Below the pieces are notes generated by a model. That model was given only the letters and a program-made list of their open reading frames with translations, did not search any database and was not told where the DNA came from. Source: Cellvibrio sp. PSBB006 (GTDB taxonomy: Bacteria > Pseudomonadota > Gammaproteobacteria > Pseudomonadales > Cellvibrionaceae). Taken from it: a DNA stretch of 64,000 bases. Both the position numbers and the translations under genes were made by a program. Position 1 is the stretch's first letter. The number at the start of each line of letters is the position of its first letter. Location: contig NZ_CP021382.1 in assembly GCF_002162135.1 (NCBI RefSeq), positions 2,163,501 to 2,227,500 of the forward strand, written 5' to 3'. This document shows positions 47,215 through 56,457 of the stretch, one piece after another.

Positions 47215-47589
47215 TTATTTCAATTCTACAGTTGCGCCAGCCTCTTCCAGTTTTGCTTTGGCAGCATCAGCATCAGCCTTGGAAGCTGCTTCTTTAACAG
47301 CTTTAGGAGCGGCTTCTACCAGGTCTTTGGCTTCTTTCAAGCCCAGACCGGTGATTTCACGAACTGCTTTAATAACGTTAACTTTCTTCTCGCCGATAGC
47401 GGTCAGAACAACGTCAAATTCAGTTTTCTCTTCAGCAGCAGCAGCTGGACCAGAAGCTGGGCCGGCAACAGCAACAGCAGCGGCAGCGCTAACGCCGAAT
47501 TTTTCTTCCATTGCAGAAATCAGCTCAACAACGTCTTTTACAGACATTTCTGCGATGGCATTGATGATATCTTCTTTAGTCAGAGACAT
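47215..47589 (-). CDS. rplL: 50S ribosomal protein L7/L12
   Basis: 124 residues: an N-terminal dimerisation domain ([33 protein letters not shown]), an Ala/Gly/Pro hinge (about 35-52) and the C-terminal factor-binding domain ([39 protein letters not shown]). Multiple copies form the stalk that recruits EF-Tu and EF-G. Confidence 0.98.
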   Translation of the reverse strand: MSLTKEDIINAIAEMSVKDVVELISAMEEKFGVSAAAAVAVAGPASGPAAAAEEKTEFDVVLTAIGEKKVNVIKAVREITGLGLKEAKDLVEAAPKAVKEAASKADADAAKAKLEEAGATVELK

Positions 47590-47646
47590 GTCTCAATTCC
47601 TAATTAATGGGAGCTTTATGCTCGTTAAATCCAAAGTAAGCTGCAA

Positions 47647-48141
47647 TTAAGCAGCTTGCTGTTCTTTTTGGTCGCGAACGGCCGCAATAGTGCGAACCAG
47701 TTTGCCAGCAGCTGCTTCTTTCATCACGCTCATCAAGCGGGCAATTGCCTCGTCGTAAGTTGGCAGTGTTGCCAACATGCCGATATTGACCAGCTCGCCT
47801 TCGAAGGCCGCAGCCTTCAGCTCAAACTTATCGTTCTCGCGAGCGAAATCCTGCAGAATGCGCGCACCTGCACCTGGATGTTCGTTCGAAAAAGCAATCA
47901 GAGTTGGGCCAGCGAAACTGTCTGCAAGACATTCATATGCCGTACCTTGAACCGCGCGACGAGCCAGTGTGTTGCGAACGACTCTAACCCAAACGCCGTT
48001 CTCACGGGCCTGCTTGCGCAGAGCAGTCATCTTGCCTACGGTAACGCCGCGAGAATCGGCAACCACAGCAGAGAGAGCGCTCTTGGCAGCTTCATGGACT
48101 TCAGCGACAATCGCTTTTTTGCCTTCAAGTCCTAATGCCAC
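47647..48141 (-). CDS. rplJ: 50S ribosomal protein L10
   Basis: 164 residues. I start at the GTG at 48141 (reading [22 protein letters not shown]), which has AGGAG 7 nt upstream and matches the family start; a longer frame to 48213 would add 24 unrelated residues through the leader. L10 anchors L7/L12 to the ribosome and, in E. coli, represses its own operon through the leader. Confidence 0.96.
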   Translation of the reverse strand: MALGLEGKKAIVAEVHEAAKSALSAVVADSRGVTVGKMTALRKQARENGVWVRVVRNTLARRAVQGTAYECLADSFAGPTLIAFSNEHPGAGARILQDFARENDKFELKAAAFEGELVNIGMLATLPTYDEAIARLMSVMKEAAAGKLVRTIAAVRDQKEQQAA

Positions 48142-48217
48142 GGGATTTCTCCTGTTTTGACAAGCTTGCGCTTGTCGTTGACTACAAGTTTCAATAGATA
48201 CTATCGAAACCATGACT

Positions 48218-48255
48218 TGGTGATGTCACTCAGAAATTCTGATTGGGTCTCACCA
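48218..48255 (-). promoter_or_regulatory. Candidate L10 autoregulatory leader element
   Basis: In the rplJ leader on the minus strand, TGGTGA pairs with TCACCA (outer stem) around an inner stem TCAGA-ATT-TCTGA. The nested stem with internal bulge, about 80 nt before rplJ, is where the L10-L12 binding site lies in gammaproteobacteria. Identification is by structure and position only. Confidence 0.5.
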
Positions 48256-48363
48256 TCTGCGTAGGTCCAATTGAAATTTCACTTTCATCATTGAATTAAG
48301 CGTGTCGGACATTTGTAACATCAACATGTTATTTATGACGTTCACTCACCTACGGTCTTTGAC

Positions 48364-48392
48364 GGCTCGCGAGGATTATTCCACCGCGAACC
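48364..48392 (-). terminator. Hairpin after rplA
   Basis: Minus-strand GGTTCGCG-gtGGAATAATCCt-CGCGAgCC, about 25 nt after the rplA stop, without a T run. It may be an RNase processing or 3'-stabilising site in the 275-nt rplA-rplJ spacer, not a full terminator. Confidence 0.35.
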
Positions 48393-48416
48393 CCAAAGTT
48401 TGTTTTCTCCGGGAAA

Positions 48417-49112
48417 TTAAATTGCCAGAGAGGATTGATCAATAATCAAGCCGGGACCCATGGTCGTACTTAGGGCCACTTTCTTCAAGTAGACGCCTTT
48501 TGCAGTTGAAGGTTTGGCTTTTTTCAGGTCATTAATTAATGCCTCAAGGTTTTCCTTGAGCGCAACCAATTCGAAAGAAACCTTGCCGATACCACCATGT
48601 ACAATACCGCCCTTTTCTGCACGGTAACGTACCTGTCCAGCCTTGGCATTTTTAACAGCAGTAACCACATCTGGTGTTACGGTGCCAGTCTTCGGGTTAG
48701 GCATCAAGCCACGCGGACCGAGCACTTGACCCAATTGACCAACAACACGCATTGCATCCGGGCTCGCGATGACAACATCGAAATCCATCTTGCCTGCTTT
48801 AATTTCAGCAGCCAATTCGTCCATGCCCACGAATTCAGCGCCGGCAGCCTTGGCGGCTTCCGCATTGGCACCTTGTGTGAACACGGCTACACGGACATCT
48901 TTGCCATTACCGTGTGGCAATGTAGTCGCGCCACGAACTGATTGGTCTGATTTGCGAGGATCGATACCGAGATTGATAGATACATCTACAGTCTCAGCAA
49001 ACTTAACAGTGGAGAGCTCTTTAAGCAGCGCAACTGCTTCGTCAATAGTGTATTGCTTGGCTGAATCAACTTTTTCTTTAATCAGACGTTGACGCTTGGA
49101 AATCTTGGCCAT
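48417..49112 (-). CDS. rplA: 50S ribosomal protein L1
   Basis: 231 residues from [16 protein letters not shown]; a longer frame extends into rplK and is rejected. Signature [18 protein letters not shown] and [19 protein letters not shown] are intact. L1 controls E-site tRNA release and, in E. coli, represses rplKA. The ATG follows the rplK stop by one base, with GGAGG inside the rplK end. Confidence 0.98.
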   Translation of the reverse strand: MAKISKRQRLIKEKVDSAKQYTIDEAVALLKELSTVKFAETVDVSINLGIDPRKSDQSVRGATTLPHGNGKDVRVAVFTQGANAEAAKAAGAEFVGMDELAAEIKAGKMDFDVVIASPDAMRVVGQLGQVLGPRGLMPNPKTGTVTPDVVTAVKNAKAGQVRYRAEKGGIVHGGIGKVSFELVALKENLEALINDLKKAKPSTAKGVYLKKVALSTTMGPGLIIDQSSLAI

Positions 49113-49113
49113 C

Positions 49114-49545
49114 TTACACGCCCTCCACTTCGAGACCCATTGAACGAGCAGAGCCCGCAATGGTACGTACAGCTGCATCCATATCAGCAGCGGTTAAATC
49201 AGGCATCTTCGTTGTAGCAATCGCTTCCAATTGTGAGCGATTGACGGTACCTACTTTATTGGTGTTAGGACGACCACTACCACTTGTGATTCCCGCCGCT
49301 TTTTTCAGCAGGAATGAAGCTGGTGGAGTCTTCATGACGAAGGTGAAACTGCGGTCACTGTATACGCTGATAACAACCGGCACCGGAGCGCCTGCTTCCA
49401 AACCTTGGGTTTGGGCGTTAAATGCCTTACAGAACTCCATGATGTTTACACCGTGCTGACCCAAGGCTGGACCAACTGGTGGACTAGGATTTGCTTTGCC
49501 CGCTGCAACTTGCAGCTTGATATAGGCGGTTACTTTCTTTGCCAT
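49114..49545 (-). CDS. rplK: 50S ribosomal protein L11
   Basis: 143 residues: [53 protein letters not shown] and the C-terminal [13 protein letters not shown]. It forms the GTPase-associated centre and is needed for RelA activation. First gene of rplKA. Confidence 0.98.
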   Translation of the reverse strand: MAKKVTAYIKLQVAAGKANPSPPVGPALGQHGVNIMEFCKAFNAQTQGLEAGAPVPVVISVYSDRSFTFVMKTPPASFLLKKAAGITSGSGRPNTNKVGTVNRSQLEAIATTKMPDLTAADMDAAVRTIAGSARSMGLEVEGV

Positions 49546-49601
49546 TTGATTTACTCCCCATTGGGTATTAGCGCCTCAGGCATGCTTTTGGCAAACAAAC
49601 C

Positions 49602-49630
49602 GTCTTAGGCTCCCCTCCCAGTCAACTCAA
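49602..49630 (-). promoter_or_regulatory. Candidate rplKA promoter
   Basis: Minus-strand TTGAGT (49630-49625), 17 nt, TAAGAC (49607-49602), about 55 nt before rplK and just after the nusG terminator. It corresponds in position to the E. coli rplK promoter. Confidence 0.4.
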
Positions 49631-49653
49631 AAAAACAAATCAACAAGGATGCG

Positions 49654-49686
49654 AAAACCCTTCCCCACCAGCAGGTAGAGAAGGGC
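49654..49686 (-). terminator. Terminator between nusG and rplK
   Basis: Minus-strand GCCCTTC-TCTACCTGCTGGTGGG-GAAGGG followed by TTTTC. The stem is 6 bp with a large loop, so termination is probably partial. Confidence 0.55.
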
Positions 49687-49709
49687 ATAAAAACTCGTCA
49701 ACAATCGGA

Positions 49710-50243
49710 TCAGGTTTTCTCGACCTGACCAAACTCCAGCTCAACAGGTGTTGAACGACCAAAAATCAGCACCGCTACGCGCAGGCGGTTTTTGTCGTAG
49801 TTAACTTCTTCAACTACGCCATTAAAGTCATTGAATGGGCCATCAGTAACACGCACCATCTCGCCCGGCTCAAATATAGTCTTGGGCTTCGGCTTCTCCA
49901 TTGAGTCATCTACACGACGCAGGATCGCCTCAGCTTCTTTTTCGGTAATGGGTGCTGGCTGATCGCCCTTCCCACCAATAAAACCCATTACTCGCGGAGT
50001 GTCTTTAACCAAGTGCCAGGTGTCATCGTTGAGCTCCATTTGAACCAACACATACCCTGGAAAGAATTTGCGCTCACTCTTGCGTTTTTGACCGCCGCGC
50101 ATCTCAACCACTTCCTCAGTGGGCACCAGGATTTCACCAAAAACATCCTGCATCTCATGCAATTGAACGCGCTCACGCAATGAAGCAGCGACCTTTTTCT
50201 CATATCCGGAATAGGCGTGTACAACGTACCAACGCTTTGCCAT
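49710..50243 (-). CDS. nusG: Transcription termination/antitermination factor NusG
   Basis: 177 residues. The NGN domain (about 1-115) begins [21 protein letters not shown] with [15 protein letters not shown]; the C-terminal KOW domain has [25 protein letters not shown]. It links RNA polymerase to Rho and to ribosomal S10. It lies 6 nt after secE. Confidence 0.98.
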   Translation of the reverse strand: MAKRWYVVHAYSGYEKKVAASLRERVQLHEMQDVFGEILVPTEEVVEMRGGQKRKSERKFFPGYVLVQMELNDDTWHLVKDTPRVMGFIGGKGDQPAPITEKEAEAILRRVDDSMEKPKPKTIFEPGEMVRVTDGPFNDFNGVVEEVNYDKNRLRVAVLIFGRSTPVELEFGQVEKT

Positions 50244-50249
50244 AACTAC

Positions 50250-50618
50250 CTACCCTATGATTGAAGACGCTATCCACCCCAAAAAGGTGTCCAGCAGCCA
50301 AAGAATAATGGACATCACAATAACAACAGCAACCACAATCAAGGTGGTTTGATTGGTTTCCTGCCGACTTGGCCAAACAACCTTACGCAGCTCAACCATA
50401 GATCCTTGTACCAGCGCCCATAAGCTTGCGCCTTTTGCAGTGTGATACGCCACAAAACAGGCGAGCACTGCCAGAACCAGCAATCCGAGAACCCGATACA
50501 ACAGAGACTCTGCGGAAAAATGTGAATTTCCAACAACGCCAGCGACAATCAGCGCTATCACCACAAGCCATTTAAGTGGATCCAGGCGATATTCTTTCTC
50601 TTCGCTTTTTATATTCAT
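50250..50618 (-). CDS. secE: Preprotein translocase subunit SecE
   Basis: 122 residues from MNIKSEEKEYRLD; the longer frame reads into tRNA-Trp and is rejected. Three membrane segments (about 15-33, 42-62, 92-112), as in enteric SecE, with the conserved amphipathic ELRKVVWPSRQET before the last helix. Part of the SecYEG channel. Confidence 0.96.
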   Translation of the reverse strand: MNIKSEEKEYRLDPLKWLVVIALIVAGVVGNSHFSAESLLYRVLGLLVLAVLACFVAYHTAKGASLWALVQGSMVELRKVVWPSRQETNQTTLIVVAVVIVMSIILWLLDTFLGWIASSIIG

Positions 50619-50654
50619 ACGCTGCTGAAACCTTGAGCTTGAAGACGAAATAAA

Positions 50655-50730
50655 TGGCAGGCCAGGAGGGACTCGAACCCCCAACACCCGGTTTTGGAGA
50701 CCGGTGCTCTACCAATTGAACTACTGGCCT
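50655..50730 (-). tRNA. tRNA-Trp (anticodon CCA)
   Basis: A 76-nt tRNA with encoded CCA. The 5' end is AGGCCAGTAGTTCAATTGG, the anticodon loop CTCCAAA, the T arm GGTTCGAGTCC. It lies between tuf and secE, the standard gammaproteobacterial position. Confidence 0.97.
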
Positions 50731-50740
50731 GTAACGACAA

Positions 50741-50768
50741 AACGCAAAGGACTTGCGTCCTTTGCGTA
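50741..50768 (-). terminator. Hairpin between the second tuf copy and tRNA-Trp
   Basis: Minus-strand ACGCAAAGGAC-GCAA-GTCCTTTGCGTTTTG: a perfect 10-bp stem with four T, starting 9 nt after the tuf stop. It is a terminator or a processing hairpin that allows some readthrough to tRNA-Trp and secE. Confidence 0.65.
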
Positions 50769-50777
50769 TCAACTCAA

Positions 50778-51997
50778 TTACTGAACGATTTTGGCTACCA
50801 CACCAGCACCGACAGTACGACCACCTTCACGAATCGCGAAGCGCAGACCTTCTTCCATCGCAATCGGGTGAATCAGGGTAACCGCCATCTGGATGTTGTC
50901 ACCCGGCATAACCATCTCAACACCTTCCGGCAACTCACATGCACCCGTTACGTCCGTAGTACGGAAGTAAAACTGTGGACGGTAGCCTTTGAAGAACGGG
51001 GTATGACGACCACCTTCTTCTTTGGACAGAACGTACACTTCCGCCTGGAACTTGGTGTGCGGCGTTACTGAACCCGGCTTACACAACACCTGGCCACGCT
51101 CCACTTCGTCGCGCTTGGTGCCGCGCAACAACACACCCACGTTCTCACCAGCGCGACCTTCGTCGAGCAGCTTGCGGAACATCTCCACACCGGTACAGGT
51201 GGTCTTGGTGGTGTCTTTCAGACCAACGATGTTGATCTCTTCGCCAACCTTGATCACGCCACGCTCTACACGACCGGTTACCACAGTACCGCGACCGGAG
51301 ATAGAGAACACATCTTCTACCGGCATCAGGAAGGGCTGGTCAATCGCACGAACTGGTTCAGGAATATACGCATCCAGAGACTCAACCAGTTTTTTCACTG
51401 CACTGGTACCCAGGGCATTGTCATCTTCGCCATTCAGCGCCATCAGGGCTGAACCGGCAATGATCGGGGTGTCATCACCCGGGAAGTCGTAGTTGCTCAG
51501 CAACTCACGCAATTCCATCTCAACCAGTTCCAGCATTTCGTTGTATTCGTCAGTGCCTACACCACCGCAGTCTTCTGCCAGCAGGTCAGCCTTGTTCAGA
51601 AATACCACGATGTAAGGTACACCTACCTGACGGGACAGCAGGATGTGCTCACGGGTTTGTGGCATCGGGCCGTCAGTGGCGCCACACACCAGAATCGCGC
51701 CGTCCATCTGGGCAGCACCGGTGATCATGTTTTTTACATAGTCGGCGTGGCCCGGGCAGTCGACGTGTGCGTAGTGACGTGTGGGTGAGTCGTATTCTAC
51801 GTGCGAGGTATTAATGGTAATACCGCGCGCCTTCTCTTCCGGTGCGTTATCGATACCATCAAAGGCTACCGCTGCACCACCCCAAGTCTCTGCACATACG
51901 CGAGTCAGCGCTGCAGTCAATGTGGTTTTACCGTGGTCAACGTGACCAATGGTGCCCACGTTGACGTGGGGCTTGTTACGTTCAAACTTTTCCTTCG
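50778..51997 (-). repeat. Long direct repeat: tuf copy 2
   Basis: Partner of the repeat at 33887-35106. Flanking sequences are unrelated, so only the coding region is conserved. Confidence 0.95.
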
Positions 51998-52001
51998 CCA
52001 T
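50778..52001 (-). CDS. tufB: Elongation factor Tu, tRNA-linked copy
   Basis: 407 residues, identical in protein sequence to the str-operon copy, with the same extra residues after NKADLL. The nucleotide sequences differ at only a small number of silent sites, mostly in the 5' half. This copy starts with ATG. It is transcribed with four upstream tRNAs (Thr-Tyr-Gly-Thr) and followed by tRNA-Trp, the classic tufB operon. Confidence 0.98.
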   Translation of the reverse strand: MAKEKFERNKPHVNVGTIGHVDHGKTTLTAALTRVCAETWGGAAVAFDGIDNAPEEKARGITINTSHVEYDSPTRHYAHVDCPGHADYVKNMITGAAQMDGAILVCGATDGPMPQTREHILLSRQVGVPYIVVFLNKADLLAEDCGGVGTDEYNEMLELVEMELRELLSNYDFPGDDTPIIAGSALMALNGEDDNALGTSAVKKLVESLDAYIPEPVRAIDQPFLMPVEDVFSISGRGTVVTGRVERGVIKVGEEINIVGLKDTTKTTCTGVEMFRKLLDEGRAGENVGVLLRGTKRDEVERGQVLCKPGSVTPHTKFQAEVYVLSKEEGGRHTPFFKGYRPQFYFRTTDVTGACELPEGVEMVMPGDNIQMAVTLIHPIAMEEGLRFAIREGGRTVGAGVVAKIVQ

Positions 52002-52110
52002 TGCGAGCGCCTCCTCAGACTATATATATGAAATAAAACGCAACCAATTATGAAAAACCAAAAACTCAGACAAAAAACAGCCGCGAGAGCACAGACTCCC
52101 GCAGCAGATA

Positions 52111-52186
52111 TGGAGCTCAAGAGCAGATTTGAACTGCCGACCTCACCCTTACCAAGGGTGTGCTCTACCAACTGAGCTACTTGAGC
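52111..52186 (-). tRNA. tRNA-Thr (anticodon GGT)
   Basis: 76 nt with CCA; 5' GCTCAAGTAGCTCAGTTGG, anticodon loop TTGGTAA, T arm AGTTCAAATCTG. It lies about 110 nt upstream of the second tuf gene. Confidence 0.97.
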
Positions 52187-52211
52187 TGAAACCTTGCCAA
52201 GAGGCAAAATC

Positions 52212-52285
<74 letters not shown>

Positions 52286-52411
52286 CGAACCCGTCCTACC
52301 TTCGCCAGACCTCGGGCCTGCACTTGGCAACCAATCTTGCTTCACCACTAAACGCGGGAATTTACATCATCATTCAGTGGTGCTTGCCAACACAGGAAGT
52401 CAGCTGGAATA

Positions 52412-52496
52412 TGGTGCAGGGGGGTGGATTCGAACCACCGAAGCTCGCGCGTCAGATTTACAGTCTGATCCCTTTGGCCACTCGGGAACCCCTGCC
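52412..52496 (-). tRNA. tRNA-Tyr (anticodon GTA)
   Basis: 85-nt class II tRNA with CCA; 5' GGCAGGGGTTCCCGAGTGG, anticodon loop CTGTAAA, long variable arm, T arm GGTTCGAATCC. Confidence 0.97.
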
Positions 52497-52589
52497 AAAA
52501 ACAGCCGGCATTTTCAGGCCGACCTCAACCACTGTCAACTTATTTTTTCCAACAAATTCACAGAGTTACGAACAAGTCATGTTAAAAAA

Positions 52590-52665
52590 TGGAGCTGGCG
52601 AGAGGAATTGAACCCCCGACCGGCTGATTACAAGTCAGCTGCTCTACCTACTGAGCTACGCCAGC
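52590..52665 (-). tRNA. tRNA-Thr (anticodon TGT)
   Basis: 76 nt with CCA; 5' GCTGGCGTAGCTCAGTAGG, anticodon loop CTTGTAA, T arm GGTTCAATTCC. First gene of the tufB operon. Confidence 0.97.
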
Positions 52666-52696
52666 TTTTAAAACCACGACTTATTGTGGAGGCGGG

Positions 52697-52725
52697 ATTC
52701 TAGTGAAAGTTTTATCCGGGCGCAA
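52697..52725 (-). promoter_or_regulatory. Predicted promoter of the tRNA-tufB operon
   Basis: Minus-strand TTGCGC (52725-52720), 17 nt, TAGAAT (52702-52697), then the GC-rich discriminator CCCGCC, typical of stringently controlled stable-RNA promoters. The start would be about 25 nt before tRNA-Thr. The -35 and part of the spacer lie inside the end of the SPOR gene. Confidence 0.6.
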
Positions 52726-53398
52726 CACCCAGACAGAAATTTTGTCTCTTTTCGAGGCCCGTTTGCTGATTCAACAAATCTACCCAAACCGCAGCGTCTA
52801 TTTTTTCAGCTTCACCGGGCGCAAGTGTTACCCAGGTTTCGCTATGCGTACGTTCAACTTCGCGCAGTTTTGGTTGATAGCCTTGCATACGAATTTCTTC
52901 CAGGCGTGACTGCGCCGCCGATTGATCATTAAACATTCCGAACGAAATACCATTGGCCAATTCACCCGAGGGGATAATGTAGCTATCGATATTTTTTGCC
53001 TGAATTTCATATAAGCGACGCAGGGCTTCTTTTTCGGACATCTCCGGGGGCAGGTACACCCAATAAGCAACACTATCCGGGACTTCAACCGACTTGATCA
53101 CCGCGCGCGCATCCATCGCTGCCAAGCGCTCCACCAGGTATTCTGCGTGAAGCAGCTGCGCATAGGGGCCAACCATCGTGCACATCTCGTTATTATTGGC
53201 AGCGGAGCTTTTTTCTATTTCATTTTTTTTTGTCGGCACCTCACGCTCCGTCTCGTTAAGCATTTTGAGTGATGCTCCACTCAATGCTCGTGCGGGCGGT
53301 GCAAAATCAGACCTCGCGGGCTCTGAACTCCCCATAAATAACTGCATCAATAAAACGATGATATTGATAGCCACCAAAGATAGAAAAATCGAACGCAT
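52712..53398 (-). CDS. SPOR-domain protein with N-terminal membrane anchor
   Basis: 228 residues: a membrane segment at about 3-20 (RSIFLSLVAINIIVLLMQLF) with no cleavage site, then a low-complexity linker, then a C-terminal region (about 90-215) containing the SPOR-like GISFGMFNDQSAAQSRLEEIRMQGYQPKLREVER, which binds denuded septal peptidoglycan in characterised family members. Between coaX and the tufB tRNAs, where Pseudomonas also carries a SPOR protein. A link to cell division is inferred. Confidence 0.8.
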   Translation of the reverse strand: MRSIFLSLVAINIIVLLMQLFMGSSEPARSDFAPPARALSGASLKMLNETEREVPTKKNEIEKSSAANNNEMCTMVGPYAQLLHAEYLVERLAAMDARAVIKSVEVPDSVAYWVYLPPEMSEKEALRRLYEIQAKNIDSYIIPSGELANGISFGMFNDQSAAQSRLEEIRMQGYQPKLREVERTHSETWVTLAPGEAEKIDAAVWVDLLNQQTGLEKRQNFCLGVAPG

Positions 53399-53425
53399 AA
53401 ATAACGCATCCTCACAGAATAATAA

Positions 53426-54169
53426 TTAATCGGCGGGAAAGGCCAACTCAAGCCCCTCAAACACCAGATCCGGAACAAATAGCGCCGCATCAAAAAACTT
53501 CACCAAACTCTGCCCATCACCGCCGGTCAGTAAGAGCATCGGCGGAGAGGTCAGGTCTTTATCAAGAGCGGAAAGTTGCCATATCGCTTGCCGAATTAAG
53601 CCGACGATCATAGCAGTTCGCGCAGCAGAAACAGCAGACGCTGTGTCTCGCGCGGGAATGAGCTCATCAGCAACCGCTTCATTGATCACTTTCACACCCT
53701 GTGTACTCACGGACAAAGCGCGTTGCATCGCAGCAATGCCCGGCGCAATATATCCTCCATGGTGCACCCCCTTTCGATCAAGTAAATCCACGGTTATCGC
53801 ACTACCACAATCAACTACCACACATGCACTTTTAGCTCGGGCAAAGCCAGCCAACATAACCAACCATCGATCAACTCCGAGACGTTCAGGGAAGTAATAA
53901 CCATTAATCACTCCCGCACATACGGATTCTGTTTTGGCATAACGAGGCGTCACACCGAATTTTTTTTCTGCCCATTGCGTAAACAGCCGATCCTGCTCTT
54001 CGCCCAGCACGCTGACAACCAGAATGTTCTGTATGGTCTGGCCAGACAGTGCATCCGCGAGAGAGGAGTAGCCTTGCTCGTTGAGGATAGCCCCCTGCGC
54101 AATATCACTCAGATTTTTTCGCAACCGCCATTTAAGCCTTGTGTTGCCCCGGTCAATCTGCAGAATCAT
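53426..54169 (-). CDS. coaX: Type III pantothenate kinase
   Basis: Phosphorylates pantothenate in the first step of coenzyme A synthesis. The 247-residue protein has the ASKHA fold phosphate loop DRGNTRLKW (6-14), the central GVDRWLVMLAGFARAKSACVVVDCGSAITVDLLD, and the adenosine-binding LLTGGDGQ. Its start overlaps the birA end by 17 nt, so translation is probably coupled. The birA-coaX pair is common in Pseudomonas relatives. Confidence 0.95.
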   Translation of the reverse strand: MILQIDRGNTRLKWRLRKNLSDIAQGAILNEQGYSSLADALSGQTIQNILVVSVLGEEQDRLFTQWAEKKFGVTPRYAKTESVCAGVINGYYFPERLGVDRWLVMLAGFARAKSACVVVDCGSAITVDLLDRKGVHHGGYIAPGIAAMQRALSVSTQGVKVINEAVADELIPARDTASAVSAARTAMIVGLIRQAIWQLSALDKDLTSPPMLLLTGGDGQSLVKFFDAALFVPDLVFEGLELAFPAD

Positions 54170-55157
54170 TGCGCGCCCTCAAGGATATTTCGCCACCATG
54201 AAATAGCGTTTCCCCTTCCTCTGTACTCAAGCGCAAAGCTCCGGAACCATCCACACCCAGCATTCTTCCACCAAAAACCGATTTTGCGGTGTGCAATTCG
54301 ACGAGTTGTTGAGCGTATACATTCAGCCTTTCCCAGCGCTCGCGGTAAGTAGCGAATTGCTGATCAGCGTAATTGTGCAAGAGGGGCAATAAATTTGTTA
54401 ACAGGGCCGCAATCAAGTCGTTACGCGTGATATGCCGAGCGATATTGAGCTCTGCCTGGATAGCCTCAAGATCAACCCATGGTTGATCAATTGTGAATGC
54501 GCTGGATGTCGGCATAGAAGCATTGATTCCAATTCCGACCACAACTTGACACAAGCCAGCAGGATCACCCGTCACCTCCAGCAAAACCCCCGCCAGCTTG
54601 CGCTGCCGCCAAAGAACGTCGTTTGGCCATTTCAATTGCACGCCTGCTATGCCTAACTGCTCTAAGGTTTCAGCAATGACAACGCCGACCGCCAGACTTA
54701 AACCCTCCAATGAGGCAACACCATCAAAATTCCATAAAGCAGACAGATAGATGTTTTTTCCAAAAGGACTGACCCATTGGCGTCCACGCCGCCCCTTCCC
54801 TGCGGTTTGCTGCTCGGCAAGGCAGATATAGCCATTTTCACGGTTTACTGTTTGCTGCATGGTGTAATTATTGGTGGAATCAATGATGGTGTGAACATCA
54901 AGCTCGGCCAGCAAGCTCCTGGCCTCCGACGATAACTGCGACCGAATACGTTCTGAATCAAGCAAATCAAGCCCACCGCAAAGGCGATACCCTTTTCCCT
55001 TTATCGATTCAAGCGAAACGCCCAATCCTTCAAGTTTTTGCAAATGCTTCCATACAGCGGTCCGACTCACGCCCAGTATTTCACCCAATTCCTGTCCGGA
55101 GTGAAATTGACCGTCCGCCAGCAGATACAGAATTCGCTGAAGAGAGTCATCATTCAT
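54153..55157 (-). CDS. birA: Bifunctional biotin-protein ligase / biotin operon repressor
   Basis: 334 residues from MNDDSLQRILYLLADGQ; ten further upstream codons overlap alr and are rejected. An N-terminal winged helix (GQELGEILGVSRTAVWKHLQKLEGLG) marks the repressor class. The ligase domain has QTAGKGRRGRQW (consensus GRGRRGR), LKWPNDVLW and GIGINAS. It activates biotin and attaches it to the BCCP subunit of acetyl-CoA carboxylase. It overlaps alr by 8 nt. Confidence 0.96.
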   Translation of the reverse strand: MNDDSLQRILYLLADGQFHSGQELGEILGVSRTAVWKHLQKLEGLGVSLESIKGKGYRLCGGLDLLDSERIRSQLSSEARSLLAELDVHTIIDSTNNYTMQQTVNRENGYICLAEQQTAGKGRRGRQWVSPFGKNIYLSALWNFDGVASLEGLSLAVGVVIAETLEQLGIAGVQLKWPNDVLWRQRKLAGVLLEVTGDPAGLCQVVVGIGINASMPTSSAFTIDQPWVDLEAIQAELNIARHITRNDLIAALLTNLLPLLHNYADQQFATYRERWERLNVYAQQLVELHTAKSVFGGRMLGVDGSGALRLSTEEGETLFHGGEISLRARNDSAD

Positions 55158-56286
55158 ACAGTGACTCCTGCTCAATGGATACGCCATCTTTTAAATAACA
55201 GCGTCGATAACGGTATCCCAGGCTCGTGAGAATGTCGTAGCCCAAGGCTCCGGTCAGCGCCGTCCAACTATCAACGGTCAGCTCATCATTAAGCACCTGG
55301 ATTATTTGTGGGCCGCCCTTAATATCCGCAGCTGAAATATCAAAGATTGTCGTATCCATTGAGATGCGACCGACCACAGGCACGCGATGATTATCGAGCA
55401 TACCGAAACCCTGCCGACCGATGGTGCGATGCAGACCATCAGCATATCCTCCTGCAACAACGGCGAGCCGGGCTAGTGGAAAAGCTTGCGCAGTTGCACC
55501 ATAACCTACATCCGCATTCTCGGATAACTCACGAACCTGCAAAACAGGTAAAGCCAGTTGCACAACCGGCTTAAGTGGCGAGGGCTTTAATGGTTGGGGA
55601 TTAACGCCGTAAAGGGCAGCACCCGGCCGAACAAGATCAAAGTGCCATTGGGAGCCCAGAAAAACACCTGATGAGTTGGCCAAACTAAAACGCGTGTCTG
55701 GCAACAATGATCGGGTTGCATCCGCCAGCGCCTGAAAATGAGCCAGCTGCTTGTAGTTAAGCGGATGTTCCGGCTCATCGGCACACGCCAAATGACTCAT
55801 TATTAAAGTAGGACGAAGCGATCGCAGCTCCTCCTCCGATGCCAATAAGGACAGCCACTCTTGAAGATCCAGGCCGAGACGCGTCATACCGGTATTAATT
55901 TTAATGGCACACGCAGGTGGCGCATCCAGCTTTTGGGTGCAGGCCAGCCAACGCCGGGTATCCTCTAATGTAAATAATACCGGGGAAAGATCGTTTTCCA
56001 GGAACAGGGGTTCGGCGCCGGGGCGCACACCACCTAACACATAAACCACTGCGTCGGGTTTCAAATATTGGCGTGCTGCCAAGGCTTCTTCCAGCGTTGC
56101 TACAAAAAACTCCCGGCATCCCGCCCGATAAAGTGCCGGACCAACGTAAGCGGCACCCAAACCATACGCATTAGCTTTGATTACCGCCGACGCCGACGTC
56201 TTGCCGGTGAGTTGATTATTAATACAGCGCCAATTCGACTGAATGGCAGATAAATCTATGGTCAATATGCCTGTTGATGATTTCAT
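55150..56286 (-). CDS. alr: Alanine racemase
   Basis: 378-residue PLP enzyme that makes D-alanine for peptidoglycan. The PLP lysine lies in AVIKANAYGLG (about residue 38). The catalytic Tyr is in the C-terminal ADVGYGATAQAF region, with substrate-contact residues in VPVVGRISMDTTIFDIS. No signal peptide is visible, so the enzyme is cytoplasmic, unlike periplasmic broad-spectrum racemases. It overlaps birA; this alr-birA-coaX coupling differs from the murB-birA order seen in E. coli. Confidence 0.94.
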   Translation of the reverse strand: MKSSTGILTIDLSAIQSNWRCINNQLTGKTSASAVIKANAYGLGAAYVGPALYRAGCREFFVATLEEALAARQYLKPDAVVYVLGGVRPGAEPLFLENDLSPVLFTLEDTRRWLACTQKLDAPPACAIKINTGMTRLGLDLQEWLSLLASEEELRSLRPTLIMSHLACADEPEHPLNYKQLAHFQALADATRSLLPDTRFSLANSSGVFLGSQWHFDLVRPGAALYGVNPQPLKPSPLKPVVQLALPVLQVRELSENADVGYGATAQAFPLARLAVVAGGYADGLHRTIGRQGFGMLDNHRVPVVGRISMDTTIFDISAADIKGGPQIIQVLNDELTVDSWTALTGALGYDILTSLGYRYRRCYLKDGVSIEQESLYE

Positions 56287-56399
56287 AAACCCGCAGCACC
56301 TCGCTCACATGCCATCGCATCTAAACAAAGTTAATGCATAAAATCCATCCAGGCGGCAAAGAATATTCACCGGAAAAGAAAAAGGCATCTGGATGGATG

Positions 56400-56435
56400 A
56401 AAAAAAATCCTGCAGCCCAGTGCGGGCGGCAGGAA
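56400..56435 (-). terminator. Strong terminator after the DUF1080/propeller operon
   Basis: Minus-strand hairpin TCCTGCCGCCC-GCAC-TGGGCTGCAGGA followed by eight T, 22 nt after the stop of the fusion gene and before alr. It isolates the sugar-type module from the alr-birA-coaX operon. Confidence 0.85.
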
Positions 56436-56457
56436 TTAAAGCGCAAACAATGTAGGT

